From NCBI GenBank assembly GCA_025359245.1, contig JANYGW010000072.1, positions 1 through 64,000 on the forward strand: DNA of 64,000 bases. The letters run 5' to 3'. The notes below the pieces were generated by a model. That model was given only the letters and a program-made list of their open reading frames with translations. It made no database searches and had not been told where the DNA came from. A program made the position numbers and the translations under genes. This document shows, piece by piece, positions 8,162 through 17,851 of the stretch (within the stretch, counting starts at the first letter, position 1; every line of letters begins with the position of its first letter). This stretch comes from Massilia sp. (GTDB taxonomy: Bacteria > Pseudomonadota > Gammaproteobacteria > Burkholderiales > Burkholderiaceae_D).

Positions 8162-9079
8162 TCATCGATCGGCTGGCAACGACCCGACCCATTCCTTCAG
8201 TACGGGGCTTGGCAGCCGATAGCCTTGGACACTGTCGACCATTGCCTTGCGGGCAAGAACGGCAAGTTCAAATGCGCGTTCGTCACCAAGCTGCGTAATC
8301 GAGAAGCGCTTCGTTCGCAATTTCCCATCTATGCAGATCTCGGCAACCCATGCGCTACGCACGAGCTTTCGGGTCTGCACCAGGTACACTCCCACCACGC
8401 CGCTTGTATTGTTGGATGGGACGATTTCATGAAGCTCTCGTTTCTTGAGCGGTTCCACGATCCGAAGAATCTCGTCGCGAAAACTTTGCGCCTTCTGCAA
8501 TCCGGCCTCGCTGCCCCCATAAGAATGGTCGTAGAACGTCTTCTGATGCCGAATTCCTCGGCGCATCAAAATGACTTTCCACGAACCGCACTTGCCCAAG
8601 GCATTTGCTTCCGCGCGTGTGATGCCATACATCGACATACTCTTAAAGCCGGCAAATCCGGAAGTCTTGGTTGGCGGTCCCTCACCAAAACGAAGGCGTA
8701 TCTCTTTTTCGATCAGATCGATCTCTTCTCGGGACGGACCTGGCTTGATCATGTCGTCGAAGCCGGCTTCCTTCAGCCACGTGAGGCGCACTTCCAACGC
8801 GCGCCGTTGTGCTTCCACTTCGCCGTATTTAAGGATCGAAAATATTCTCGTCCGGGTCTTTCCATCGATTCTGATATGCGCAAGCCAGCTGTCAATACCG
8901 TTAAACAGCCGGCGATGGACGCCCGGAACACCACCATTCTTCACGGTTTTTGTGCGGGTAATGAACAATTTCCTGTCAGGCATGAGCGCGAGCAGTGCAT
9001 CCCGATAGGCTTGCGCGGCTTGAAGCGCACGTTGCTGTTCCTGAAAACGCGCGTCGCTGAACGATGCAACGAAACGCAA
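8162..9079 (-). CDS. AP2-like repeat protein (putative DNA-binding), 5' end uncertain
   Basis: 305 residues from a TTG at 9079. The protein contains repeated AP2/ERF-like modules, each with W-x-A-x-I-x-I-D-GK-x-R-x-x-x-FSI-x-x-G followed by an Ala-rich helix. Two are clear: SWLAHIRIDGKTRTRIFSI near 65-83 and AWVAEICIDGKLRTKRFSI near 243-261. A weaker copy (KCGSWKVILMRRG...) lies between them. The TTG start cuts into a further copy: the same frame stays open upstream to 9223 and reads GGAWLVVLTRGKLRFVASFS, but no ATG or GTG exists there. Either a non-standard start is used or the N-terminus has been lost. AP2 modules in bacteria occur in DNA-binding domains of mobile-element proteins; the role between two vgrG modules is unknown. 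Confidence 0.65.
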   Translation of the reverse strand: MRFVASFSDARFQEQQRALQAAQAYRDALLALMPDRKLFITRTKTVKNGGVPGVHRRLFNGIDSWLAHIRIDGKTRTRIFSILKYGEVEAQRRALEVRLTWLKEAGFDDMIKPGPSREEIDLIEKEIRLRFGEGPPTKTSGFAGFKSMSMYGITRAEANALGKCGSWKVILMRRGIRHQKTFYDHSYGGSEAGLQKAQSFRDEILRIVEPLKKRELHEIVPSNNTSGVVGVYLVQTRKLVRSAWVAEICIDGKLRTKRFSITQLGDERAFELAVLARKAMVDSVQGYRLPSPVLKEWVGSLPADR

Positions 9080-9403
9080 TTTCCCTCGCGTAAGGACAAC
9101 GAGCCAGGCGCCGCCATTTCCGGTCAGGCGCGGCTCAACGCGCCGAACACAATAGAACGGATGGCCCGGCTTGAGTTTTTGCCGGTCGTGCGTCGGTGGT
9201 GTTTCAACTGAGTGGTCGATGGCTCACGCTCGCAAAAATAAGCAATGCATTGCAGTTTTGACGTAAAGCAGACCCGGCGCGGCAGTGCTCGGCACTGGCG
9301 TCGGGTGCGCACTGGTGCTGCATAGCCGGAGCAAAACTGCCGGTTTTTATCGTCCCGATAATCGAACACGCGTTTGCATTCGAGTAGTTTTGCCACGCGA
9401 ATC

Positions 9404-9433
9404 TGCAACAATTCATTAATATTGTATTATAAT
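9404..9433 (+). promoter_or_regulatory. Candidate promoter of the right vgrG module
   Basis: A consensus -10 TATAAT at 9428-9433 sits in a short AT-rich island, with a weak -35-like TGCAAC 18 bases upstream. It leaves a leader of about 55 bases before the ATG at 9496, which has AAGG as ribosome site. Confidence 0.4.
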
Positions 9434-9495
9434 AAACATTACCGCGGTTTTATTTCGCTAGCATTCACGCGGCACCACTCACTGTAAAGGCATGT

Positions 9496-12357
9496 ATGAG
9501 CGCCGTCTTGACCGAACAGATTACTGCATCGCTAGCGCAGTTTGCGACCGCAAGCAGGTTGTACGCGATCACCGTCGGCGACGGCAATGTCGAGCTCGGC
9601 TCTGGCGGGTTGCTGGTCGAAGCCTTTACTGCCGACGACGCGGTCCAGGGCATCGGCGGATGCAACGTGATCGTGCTCTCGACCGACGCGCATATTGCGC
9701 TTGAGCCGCTATTGGGTAAGCCGGGTGCGCTCGAAGTGAGCCTTGCTGACGGTAGCCGTACGACCTTTGCCGGCGACATCAGCGAAGTGGAGATGCTCGG
9801 CAGCGAAGGTGGTCTGGCCCGCTATCTGGTACGCCTCTCTCCATGGATGTGGCGCTTGAGCCAAGTGCGAAACAGCCGCGTGTGGCAAGACAAAAGCGTA
9901 ATCGATATTATCGAATCGGTGTTCGAGGATTACTTGCCGTTGGCGATCTGGCGCTGGAGCGACGAAACTGCGCCGTTCATGAACGCCGCAATATCGCGCA
10001 GCTATTGTTGCCAATACCGTGAGTCCGATCTGGACTTCGTGCATCGCCTGCTGACAGAAGAAGGCTTGGCATGGCGCTTCGAACAAACCAACGATGGCCC
10101 TGGCGCAGTGCTGTTTGCCGACAGCACACAGTTGAGCGCGATGCCGGAAGACGCAAGCAGCGATGCAGACGGAGGGATCCGGTTTCACAATGTGCGCGCT
10201 GGAGAACGCCAGGACACCGTGCAGGCATTGCGGGCTCAGCGAAACATCGGCGTATCGATGACCACGGTGCTCAGCTACGACTATAAATCGAAGAAGACAG
10301 TGGGGGCGAGTTCGCCGTCACGTCTGCAAAATGGCAGCAAGATTGCACCGCTGGAATCGTTCGACATGCCTGGCCAATATGCTTACGCCAACGCCGAGCA
10401 GGCCCAACGCTACGCTGACATCCAGATGCAGGGGCGCGAAGCGCGCTGCCAATTGTGGCGCGGTCGCTCGACCCTCCGTACCTTGCGTGCCGGTACCGGC
10501 CTGACCATCCTCGATGCGCCGCTGCAGCAACTTGGGGACGCGGCCGCATTTGCCGTGCTGCGCGTGACCAGCATCGGCGTGAACAATTTGCCGACGCCGG
10601 CACAGCAGGCTTTGGCCGAACTATTCGGACCGATTCCGGAACTGCTGCAGGAAATAGTCCATGACAAAGCGCCGGAAGATTTCGAACTCGCCATCGCGCA
10701 GGCGCACAAGAGCGGTTATGCCAACTGCTTCGAAGCGGTGGCCGCCGATGTAACGTGGCGCCCTCAATTGCCAGGCAGCGCGGGTCGTGCGCATCCGCGG
10801 CCAACCGCGTTGGGATCGCAGAGCGCGATTGTAGTTGGCGCAGACGGCAACGACAGCGCCAACGGCGCCGATGAACTATATTGCGACCGGCTTGGCCGCG
10901 TGCGGATACGCTTTCATTGGCAAGCGAGCGGAGAGGCGAGTTGCTGGGTGCGCGTGGCGCAGCGCTCGGCGGGCGGGGGCATGGGTAGCCAGTTCCTTCC
11001 TCGAATCGGGACCGAAGTACTAGTGCAGTTCCTTGAAGGCGACGTGGACCGTCCGATTATTGTAGGGGCGCTGTATAACGGGCAGGGCGAGGGCGGCGTG
11101 GCACCGACGCCGGGAGGACAGGCCGGTGGCGAGAGCCAGGCGGCACGCTTCAACTCGGCCCATGATCATGGACGTTCAGCACAAGGCAATGTCGCCGGTG
11201 GAAATAGTCCGCTGTGGCATGGCGCATCCAGCGTTTCTAATGGACATCGCAACGGCGCTGCGCAATGGGGCATGCGCAGCAAGGAGTTCGGCGCTTCGGG
11301 CTACAACCAATTGCTCTTTGACGATACCGATGCGCAAGGTCGGATTCAGCTCAAGAGCAGCCATGCCGCGACTGAACTCAACCTTGGCCATCTGATTCAC
11401 AGCGCAGATAACTTTCGCGGCAGCCTGCGCGGCAGCGGCGCGGAATTACGAACGGATGCATACGGTGCGGTGCGTGCAGGCGCCGGGCTGCTGATTTCGA
11501 GTTACACGATCGCTCATAACGCGAGCGCTCGCGATCCTGCTGGCGATAACGGGCCAGGTATCGCGATGTTGAAACAGGCTGCCACGCTCGGCAAGGCCTT
11601 CAGCGAAGCTGCTGTCACTCACAAGACAGTCGCAATGGCATCGCACATCGGCGCGGAAAAGGCGGACGAGAGCATGCTTGACGAAAAGGCAGCTCCGCTC
11701 AAGGCGTTCATGACAACAGTGTCGGGAATGGTCGGGAAGGACGGACTCGATGCCGCCAATGCGGATGCAGGCGCCAAGAATAGCGCTCCCGACGCTGACA
11801 AGCTGCCGCATTCAAGCGATGCGGTCATTGCGCTCGCGGCGAAGGCAGGTCTGGGCATCAACGCAGGTCAAAGCCTGCAGCTGGCCAATGGCGAGACCAT
11901 GACGTTCATGAGCGGTCAGGATACCCAGTTCCTCACCGGTGGCCAGTTGCGCATGCATACCGGCCAGGCAATCGGCATTCTTGGGGGAGCGCTCAAGCCT
12001 GGCGAAGGCAATCTTGGCGTGCAGATTACTGCCGCGAAGGATGCCATCGAATTGCGAGCCCAGAGTGATGTGCTGATGATGCAGGCTCGTGATGAGATCA
12101 ATCTGGTGAGCGTGAACGCACATATCGATTGGGCCGCGGCCAAGAGTATCAGCCTGTCGACCGCCGGAGGCGCCAATATTACTATTACTGGCGGTAACAT
12201 CACCGTGCAATGTCCAGGAAAAATTATTGTTCATGCGGGCAAGAAGAGCTTTACGGACCCGGATCAGATGACCTATCCGATGCCGCAATTCGGCATTTGT
12301 GAAGACTGCATCCTCAAGGCGGCAATGCAAGGCTCACCATTTACTCCGCGCACTTGA
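9496..12357 (+). CDS. vgrG: Type VI secretion spike protein VgrG with DUF2345
   Basis: 953 residues. It shows the same architecture as the other VgrG of this window but is clearly diverged: gp27/gp44-like N-terminus (CCQYRESDLDFVHRLLTEEG near 174-193), OB fold with RIGTEVLVQFLEGDVDRP near 502-519, and DUF2345 beta-helix near 770-930 ending in HAGKKSF. Unlike the left VgrG it has no transthyretin-like tail and stops about 30 residues after the helix (with CEDC). This fits cargo loading by a separate adaptor: the DUF4123 gene starts inside its stop codon (TGATG). The chain forms the tip of the T6SS tube and carries the metallophosphoesterase encoded two genes downstream (inference from gene order). 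Confidence 0.95.
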   Translation: MSAVLTEQITASLAQFATASRLYAITVGDGNVELGSGGLLVEAFTADDAVQGIGGCNVIVLSTDAHIALEPLLGKPGALEVSLADGSRTTFAGDISEVEMLGSEGGLARYLVRLSPWMWRLSQVRNSRVWQDKSVIDIIESVFEDYLPLAIWRWSDETAPFMNAAISRSYCCQYRESDLDFVHRLLTEEGLAWRFEQTNDGPGAVLFADSTQLSAMPEDASSDADGGIRFHNVRAGERQDTVQALRAQRNIGVSMTTVLSYDYKSKKTVGASSPSRLQNGSKIAPLESFDMPGQYAYANAEQAQRYADIQMQGREARCQLWRGRSTLRTLRAGTGLTILDAPLQQLGDAAAFAVLRVTSIGVNNLPTPAQQALAELFGPIPELLQEIVHDKAPEDFELAIAQAHKSGYANCFEAVAADVTWRPQLPGSAGRAHPRPTALGSQSAIVVGADGNDSANGADELYCDRLGRVRIRFHWQASGEASCWVRVAQRSAGGGMGSQFLPRIGTEVLVQFLEGDVDRPIIVGALYNGQGEGGVAPTPGGQAGGESQAARFNSAHDHGRSAQGNVAGGNSPLWHGASSVSNGHRNGAAQWGMRSKEFGASGYNQLLFDDTDAQGRIQLKSSHAATELNLGHLIHSADNFRGSLRGSGAELRTDAYGAVRAGAGLLISSYTIAHNASARDPAGDNGPGIAMLKQAATLGKAFSEAAVTHKTVAMASHIGAEKADESMLDEKAAPLKAFMTTVSGMVGKDGLDAANADAGAKNSAPDADKLPHSSDAVIALAAKAGLGINAGQSLQLANGETMTFMSGQDTQFLTGGQLRMHTGQAIGILGGALKPGEGNLGVQITAAKDAIELRAQSDVLMMQARDEINLVSVNAHIDWAAAKSISLSTAGGANITITGGNITVQCPGKIIVHAGKKSFTDPDQMTYPMPQFGICEDCILKAAMQGSPFTPRT

Positions 12358-13337
12358 TGGCGCCGAATACAGACTGGAGCGCCTTGCGGGCCAAGCTCAC
12401 GCGCGACGCCGAAACGTTTCTCGTTGCGCCAGGCAAGGATCCGGATCGACGCCGAAGCTATTACGCGCTTGTCGATGCAGCCCAAGTGCCTGAAATGCGA
12501 AGCGTTCAGTTTCTGGCATCACCGATGGAGCATATCAGCTTGTTTTCCTTGACCAAGGAGCATGGCATTGCCAAGTATGGTCCTTTGCTGATCCCTTTGC
12601 CGGGTGGCGCGGGATCGAGCGCGTTCAGAAACGTCTTGCGTGCGATGCGACACGGCTGGACAGTCAGCTGGCTTAGCTCGGCGCTGTCGCTTGAACAATT
12701 GGCTGCGCACCTGGCCGGGCACCTGAATGGCAGTCTGGCCGACGGCAGCGACGTCCTGGTCCGCTTCTATGATCCTCGTCTGTTGCCGCACTTCCTGTCG
12801 CACCTGGACGACGCGATTCGCAGCGCGCTCCTGGCGCCGATTGCCGAGTGGGCCTGGTGGGATCGCAAGTTGAACTTTGTCTTAACCGAGGGCGGCGATC
12901 AGGAAACTTCACCCGCTATCGAGCACACCGACGTCGCCCTGGAAACTCAGGAAGCGTTGGCGGCAGTGGCGATTGACGAGCTTGTCAAAAGCATGGTGCT
13001 CGATGCATCCGACGTTGACGAGTTCGTTGAATGGCTCCCCCATGTCTTGTACGCGGCGGTGAGCATCCAGATGCGCCACGCGCGCGAACTCGGCATGTCT
13101 GCCATATCGGACTTGCAGCTATACGTATCGCTTGCACTGCGGGTGCATCCGGATTTTTTCGCATTGTTGCCAGCGTTTGAACGGGCAAAAGCGGATCTCG
13201 CAGCGGGCGAGGTCGACTTGCCCTCCCTCGTCCTCAATGTGGCTGATGATGACTGGGACCGCTTGGGCAGTACGGGGAAGGTGGCTTTGGATCGGCTTCG
13301 CAAGCAAATCAATAATGAATTTAATTTGACCGCATAG
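12357..13337 (+). CDS. DUF4123 T6SS effector adaptor/chaperone
   Basis: 326 residues from ATG 12357 (overlapping the vgrG stop; a TTG three bases earlier would add one residue). The N-terminal half has the DUF4123 pattern: YYALVDAAQVP near 30-40, YGPLLIPLP near 75-85, LADGSDVLVRFYDPRLLPHF near 120-140. The C-terminal ~150 residues are a helical region with no clear family. DUF4123 (Tap/TEC) proteins bind a specific effector and load it on the cognate VgrG without being secreted themselves. The position between vgrG and the large phosphoesterase gene (18-base gap to the next start) makes that gene the likely client. Confidence 0.88.
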   Translation: MAPNTDWSALRAKLTRDAETFLVAPGKDPDRRRSYYALVDAAQVPEMRSVQFLASPMEHISLFSLTKEHGIAKYGPLLIPLPGGAGSSAFRNVLRAMRHGWTVSWLSSALSLEQLAAHLAGHLNGSLADGSDVLVRFYDPRLLPHFLSHLDDAIRSALLAPIAEWAWWDRKLNFVLTEGGDQETSPAIEHTDVALETQEALAAVAIDELVKSMVLDASDVDEFVEWLPHVLYAAVSIQMRHARELGMSAISDLQLYVSLALRVHPDFFALLPAFERAKADLAAGEVDLPSLVLNVADDDWDRLGSTGKVALDRLRKQINNEFNLTA

Positions 13338-13355
13338 ATAACTTGGAATTGATCA

Positions 13356-16319
13356 ATGGCCTCAGCTAGTAGCCCCTCGGACAAGGCCCGTGCCAGCGCG
13401 CGGGCAGCTCTTGAGTGTGTCAACAAGAAAGTGGACCCGTCGTGCACAGTTTGTCTCGATATTCCACCGGTGCGCGCCGTCATCCTGTTCCCCAACTTGG
13501 GTACGCCCTTGATCTTGCCGCCTGGCGAGAAGAAAATGACTTTCTTCGTCGCGGCAGAGGCCAAGTCACGGGAGCTCTTCGGTGTTGCTCACGGCAAGTC
13601 ATTTCCCCAGCCGGCCTCACTGGGCTATATGTACGTGGACAAGCATCTCCGCGTCTACCCGATCAGTGCCAAGAAGCTGTCTGCAAACACCAAGGAAGGG
13701 CGCCTTTGGGACGACGGCAAGGTTTGCAGTGCCGCGTTCCAACACGTAAAGGTATGGTGTCTTGGCCCGTTGGCAGGCGGCACGATTACCGATATAACAG
13801 GAAAAATTTTCGCGAATATACGGCCGCTTACGCTGGAAAATTATAACAATACCAGGCCAGCCCACCATGATCCGGAAGACCCGTTGGTCGAAAACCAGCC
13901 GCTCGAATGGCTGTATCAGATTGAAATTGATCTGGCCGCCATTCCCCATGGGCCTGCGGCTGACAAGATCGTCTCGCTTGCCTGGATGATCGGAATGCCA
14001 GCGTGCTACAAGAAGCAAAAAGCCTTGGCCGGCATGACTGACTGGGAATATCAGGACAAACTCATTTATGATTTCCTGGAGGCGCAGAAGAAAGACCCTC
14101 TTCATAACCATGTTCCGGATTTGTATGAGTTCGACGTTAAGACGGCAACCACCAGCAAGCTTCCCGCGCTTAAACACGGCACGTTGCGCCGCTTGAAATC
14201 GTGGCATCCCGTTTCCATCGGCAAAAATGAGACCCTTAAGCTTGGGCATTTGACGGATGTGCACGTCAACAGCAGGCAATTTGCGCTGGCAACCTCGAAT
14301 GCCTGCGTAATCGAAGGGGTCTCTGCGAAGGTAGGCCCGAAAGTAAATAATTGCTTTATGGCACTTAAGGAGCTCTTCGAGAACATGAAGGCTGCGGGCG
14401 CCGATGCCATTTTCCTCACTGGGGATTTGCTCGATTTCAACCGCAATATGGATCCTCGCCAGGTGAAAGGTTCTAATCCGATAGATCAATATCCCTTATA
14501 TGATCTCGTGAAAAAACTTGGCGACGTGAAGCTGTACCCCCGAGGTATCGATGATATGCTCATATTTTCGTTACTGCGGTATAGCTACGAAACACTGAAA
14601 CTACCCGTGTTCGTGACGACCGGAAACCATGAAGCGTACGACGTACCTTACGGAATTTCACCTCGTGCGAATGGGTTTGTCGCCGATCAGGCCTTGAAAC
14701 AGGCAGAGTCGGATTATTCGGTAGCATTCCCGGCTCGTTTACGTGCAGGGCGGTATGTCAGGGGCGGCCTCGAAGCGATGTCCGACAAGCTCAGTGAGAC
14801 ATGGTATACGGCACCAATCTGGAAACGGATAAAGGAAGAAGTCGATCTTGCGGGGAGAATGAAGAAACTGCACATCGATACTGACCCAAACAACGTCAAA
14901 GTGCAGGATTTCAAAATGAATGACGGCATTCCGGCCGATCATAATTTGACAATTTATGAGTCTTGCCTGATTTATGGTCCGACATTCCCTCAAGTTGTGA
15001 AACCGTTCAATTTCACTCCGAAAAATTATGATTGGTTTTTCACCCTGTTTACGCCGTTGTGCGACTATCGCATTGACTATAAGAATCAGGTAATGCTGGG
15101 CCTGGATTGGGGCGACAGCGAAATCATGGTGAACCTTGATATTACTTTGAAAGAGATCGGACATACATCGTTCAAGGCGCTGACCACTGATGCCGCAACA
15201 GAAGCGCTAATGGGGGCAGTAATGGGTCTCCCTCGTGCGGACAAGTCGTTGAATGAAAAACAGAAGAAAATTATCGGGCAGGTAAGCGAATGTGGAAAGC
15301 GAGTCATTCTATTCACACATTTCACATTAATTAACTATGAAATGAAGTATCCGATTGGCCATGAAACGTTCAAGTTTGCTGCAAGCGACGCAGTATTCAA
15401 TGATTTCACCAAGGGGACTTTTTCGTTAGGCCGAGATTGGTTGTATCCGAAAGTAAACAAGGGTATCAATTTCACGATGGCAGGGCATTCGCATCGCAGT
15501 GGTGTGTATCGTTTGGATAATACGAACCCCGAGGAAATGTCTGCGGTTGGTTACCAGCCGGCCGAGTACAAACGAACAGATTCAATTGCATCAAGAATGC
15601 ATGCGAAAATGTTCTCAAGTCCAACAACTACCCGGGTAGCGGTTTCTTCATGCAGCGGACCAATCGGGATGCAAAATCTGCAAGGCGAGATGTTTGGCTG
15701 GAACCTCATGCCTCCGTCCGGGACGCTGCTTGATATTGACGCGAAGGGCGAATTGGAGTTTCAGCGGGTTGTAACAAAGAAATACAAGCCATCGAAACCG
15801 CGTTTTTGTGTAGCGCTTGACTACGTCCAAGTTCATACAAAAAATATGGTGATTGGTTGGTTCGCGGATGGCAGAGGTTATCATTTAATGCTTGTGGGTA
15901 ACGTGTTAAGCGCGAAAGATTTTGTTAGTAAAGTTACTTTCTATGTCTGGGATAAAGATCACAAAATTTTCATGAAATTTGATTGCCGATTTTCCCCTTC
16001 GGCTGACGGGCGTATCGAGTTTCCTTTCTATTTCGACAATCCAGCGGCGTTCAACGAAGTAGCTGTTAATAGTAGAGATCGTGATTTGCCTATCATATTC
16101 GCACAAATAAATTTTAATAATTCACTAGTAGACCATCCGTTGTACCATCAATATAACTTTGATGACCCTTGGATAATCAGAGTAGAAGCAACTATTCTAG
16201 CGCCGGGTGCGGGGACGAATATCCTGGTTGCTGCACCACAGCTTGCTCAGACTCCTGATTGGGATTGGTTGTCGCGTGTCGATTCTGATCGATATCCCAA
16301 GTCAAAAAATAGCAAATAA
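13356..16319 (+). CDS. Putative T6SS effector: large calcineurin-type metallophosphoesterase
   Basis: 987 residues. Residues 1-290 match nothing I recognise. The catalytic region carries every metallophosphoesterase block in order: Asp301 and His303 in HLTDVHV, G356-D357-x2-D360 in TGDLLDF, G423-N-H425-E in TTGNHEA, His655 in LFTHF and G710-H-S-H713 in MAGHSHRSG. The ~230-residue insert between GNHE and the second His is unusually long. About 250 further residues follow, with strand-rich sequence. The gene is AT-rich relative to core genes. Family members hydrolyse phosphomono- or diesters with two metals; the substrate (nucleic acid, lipid, nucleotide) cannot be read from the sequence. Effector status is inferred from the vgrG-DUF4123 context and the lipoprotein gene next door. 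Confidence 0.8.
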   Translation: MASASSPSDKARASARAALECVNKKVDPSCTVCLDIPPVRAVILFPNLGTPLILPPGEKKMTFFVAAEAKSRELFGVAHGKSFPQPASLGYMYVDKHLRVYPISAKKLSANTKEGRLWDDGKVCSAAFQHVKVWCLGPLAGGTITDITGKIFANIRPLTLENYNNTRPAHHDPEDPLVENQPLEWLYQIEIDLAAIPHGPAADKIVSLAWMIGMPACYKKQKALAGMTDWEYQDKLIYDFLEAQKKDPLHNHVPDLYEFDVKTATTSKLPALKHGTLRRLKSWHPVSIGKNETLKLGHLTDVHVNSRQFALATSNACVIEGVSAKVGPKVNNCFMALKELFENMKAAGADAIFLTGDLLDFNRNMDPRQVKGSNPIDQYPLYDLVKKLGDVKLYPRGIDDMLIFSLLRYSYETLKLPVFVTTGNHEAYDVPYGISPRANGFVADQALKQAESDYSVAFPARLRAGRYVRGGLEAMSDKLSETWYTAPIWKRIKEEVDLAGRMKKLHIDTDPNNVKVQDFKMNDGIPADHNLTIYESCLIYGPTFPQVVKPFNFTPKNYDWFFTLFTPLCDYRIDYKNQVMLGLDWGDSEIMVNLDITLKEIGHTSFKALTTDAATEALMGAVMGLPRADKSLNEKQKKIIGQVSECGKRVILFTHFTLINYEMKYPIGHETFKFAASDAVFNDFTKGTFSLGRDWLYPKVNKGINFTMAGHSHRSGVYRLDNTNPEEMSAVGYQPAEYKRTDSIASRMHAKMFSSPTTTRVAVSSCSGPIGMQNLQGEMFGWNLMPPSGTLLDIDAKGELEFQRVVTKKYKPSKPRFCVALDYVQVHTKNMVIGWFADGRGYHLMLVGNVLSAKDFVSKVTFYVWDKDHKIFMKFDCRFSPSADGRIEFPFYFDNPAAFNEVAVNSRDRDLPIIFAQINFNNSLVDHPLYHQYNFDDPWIIRVEATILAPGAGTNILVAAPQLAQTPDWDWLSRVDSDRYPKSKNSK

Positions 16320-16335
16320 CGATGAGAAAATTTTC

Positions 16336-17655
16336 ATGATGCTTCAGCGTCGAAAGTACATCCTGGCCAGTATCGCATTTCTAGGCAGCAGCTGTCTGCC
16401 GGCTTGCGATGGAAATAAATTAAGTATCGCAAGCAAAAGGAAAAGCGCAATGGTCCCTAAGCCTACTAAAGAAGAAATGGATCTCCTTGGGAATATTGCG
16501 GCTCGAAGAGCCGCTCTAAAAGACCAGCCCTTGACGATAACGGGAAGACTCTTTGATCACGAGATGCGACTGGAGAGTTTTGAGTTGGAGAATACTCATT
16601 TTTCAAACTGTGATTTTGTCGGTTGCACCATGCTTGGTGGCGTCCTCAGAAATGTGAGCTTTACTAATTGCCTATTTGTGGCAAACCTTTGGGATGAAGG
16701 CCAATGGGACGACGTGTCATTTTCCGGCTGCGCGTGGCGGGGTAGATTCAATATGGGGCCTGCTTTAGGTTCTGAAACTCTAACATTTGACGATTGCGAA
16801 TTCATCGGCTCAACAGCTGAAGAAATGGGTTATGGCGGCCCAGCGGATTACTTTGGTATCATCGGTGGAACCGCAGGAGACGTTCTATATAACAAGTGTA
16901 AATTTGAGCGAACATATATTAACGGAGGGGCTTCGTTAAAAATAAAAGCAAGTACGATTCATGAGTCAAATTTGCTTGCAAAGAAAGGATCGACGCTGTT
17001 GGTGGAAGATGTTGCGGCGGATGGTCGCATCATTGTAGGGTCAATGGCGGGAGATTTCTCTTCGGTAACAATACGAAAATCAAAATTTGCGCGGGCGCTG
17101 ATTTTGGAAAGTGCCAAGATCGGAGTTGGTTTGTTCGAGGATGTCGTTGCTGATTTAAATCTTTGTAGCGTGAAAGCTCATTCGATAGACCTGCGCCGGG
17201 TAACATTCTTCTCTCCAGCAGAACCAAATCCTCAGTATCAATACGGGCTGAATCTGGAGTCTGCAAAAATTGAGTCAATGAATATTATTGATTGTACCTT
17301 CCAAGGCAAAGCGTCTGCGCTTTACTTAAAAGGACGAAAAATCAATATGCAATTAGCAAAAATTGACCCTAAAACGAAGAAACTTCTCGATCTTGAGTCG
17401 ACCGACGTGGGGTCTTTAACTATCCAGAACACGCCGGTAATTCAGGGGCGTTTTGAATATATGAACATTGGGACCTTGTTGATGGAGAAATTGAAAATCG
17501 TGGATGCGGATTTTTCTAACAGTAGAATTGGAAAATTCGAACTGCGCGATGTGGCTATGTCTGGAAAGATAGAGTTTGAAAATTCAATAGTTTCTAATAA
17601 AGTTGTAGAACGTGTAATGGATACTTCAACAGGGACGCACCCTGTTACCTTGTAG
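16336..17655 (+). CDS. Lipoprotein with beta-helix/pentapeptide-like repeats, candidate immunity protein
   Basis: 439 residues from ATG 16336, only 16 bases after the effector. The N-terminus is a lipoprotein signal with Cys24 in SSCLPACDGN (Cys20 is an alternative). The body consists of repeated short strands of the type 'x-F-x-N/D-C-x-F' (HFSNCDFVGC, SFTNCLFVAN, TFDDCEFIGS, YNKCKFERTY, IIDCTFQGKA, VDADFSNSRIGKFELRDV), as in pentapeptide-repeat or other right-handed beta-helix proteins. It would be anchored in the envelope, facing an incoming effector. Location and export suggest it neutralises the phosphoesterase. A structural or accessory role is also possible. Composition is AT-rich like the effector. 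Confidence 0.72.
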   Translation: MMLQRRKYILASIAFLGSSCLPACDGNKLSIASKRKSAMVPKPTKEEMDLLGNIAARRAALKDQPLTITGRLFDHEMRLESFELENTHFSNCDFVGCTMLGGVLRNVSFTNCLFVANLWDEGQWDDVSFSGCAWRGRFNMGPALGSETLTFDDCEFIGSTAEEMGYGGPADYFGIIGGTAGDVLYNKCKFERTYINGGASLKIKASTIHESNLLAKKGSTLLVEDVAADGRIIVGSMAGDFSSVTIRKSKFARALILESAKIGVGLFEDVVADLNLCSVKAHSIDLRRVTFFSPAEPNPQYQYGLNLESAKIESMNIIDCTFQGKASALYLKGRKINMQLAKIDPKTKKLLDLESTDVGSLTIQNTPVIQGRFEYMNIGTLLMEKLKIVDADFSNSRIGKFELRDVAMSGKIEFENSIVSNKVVERVMDTSTGTHPVTL

Positions 17656-17809
17656 GGGGATCGATCACATCAGTGGCGGCGTGCAACCAGTTCTAAACGA
17701 GATAGGATAAAGGAAGACTTCTGCGGTTCGCCTGTTACCGGATCCAAGTGAATGTGACAACGGCTACTGTCAGCAGCGTGATACATGACGCAAGTAGGTT
17801 TAGAAACAC
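17656..17809. other. Intergenic, nothing recognised
   Basis: About 150 bases between the lipoprotein stop and the target duplication of the IS3-type element. No gene, hairpin or repeat stands out. Confidence 0.4.
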
Positions 17810-17851
17810 GGCTGAGGTTCCCTCGATATTTCGTCTTCCATCAGGTGGATT

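Noticed and set aside
9496-17655. T6SS structural genes (tss) near the vgrG modules
   Set aside because: None of the tube, sheath, baseplate or ATPase genes were seen anywhere in the window; this is a cargo island only.
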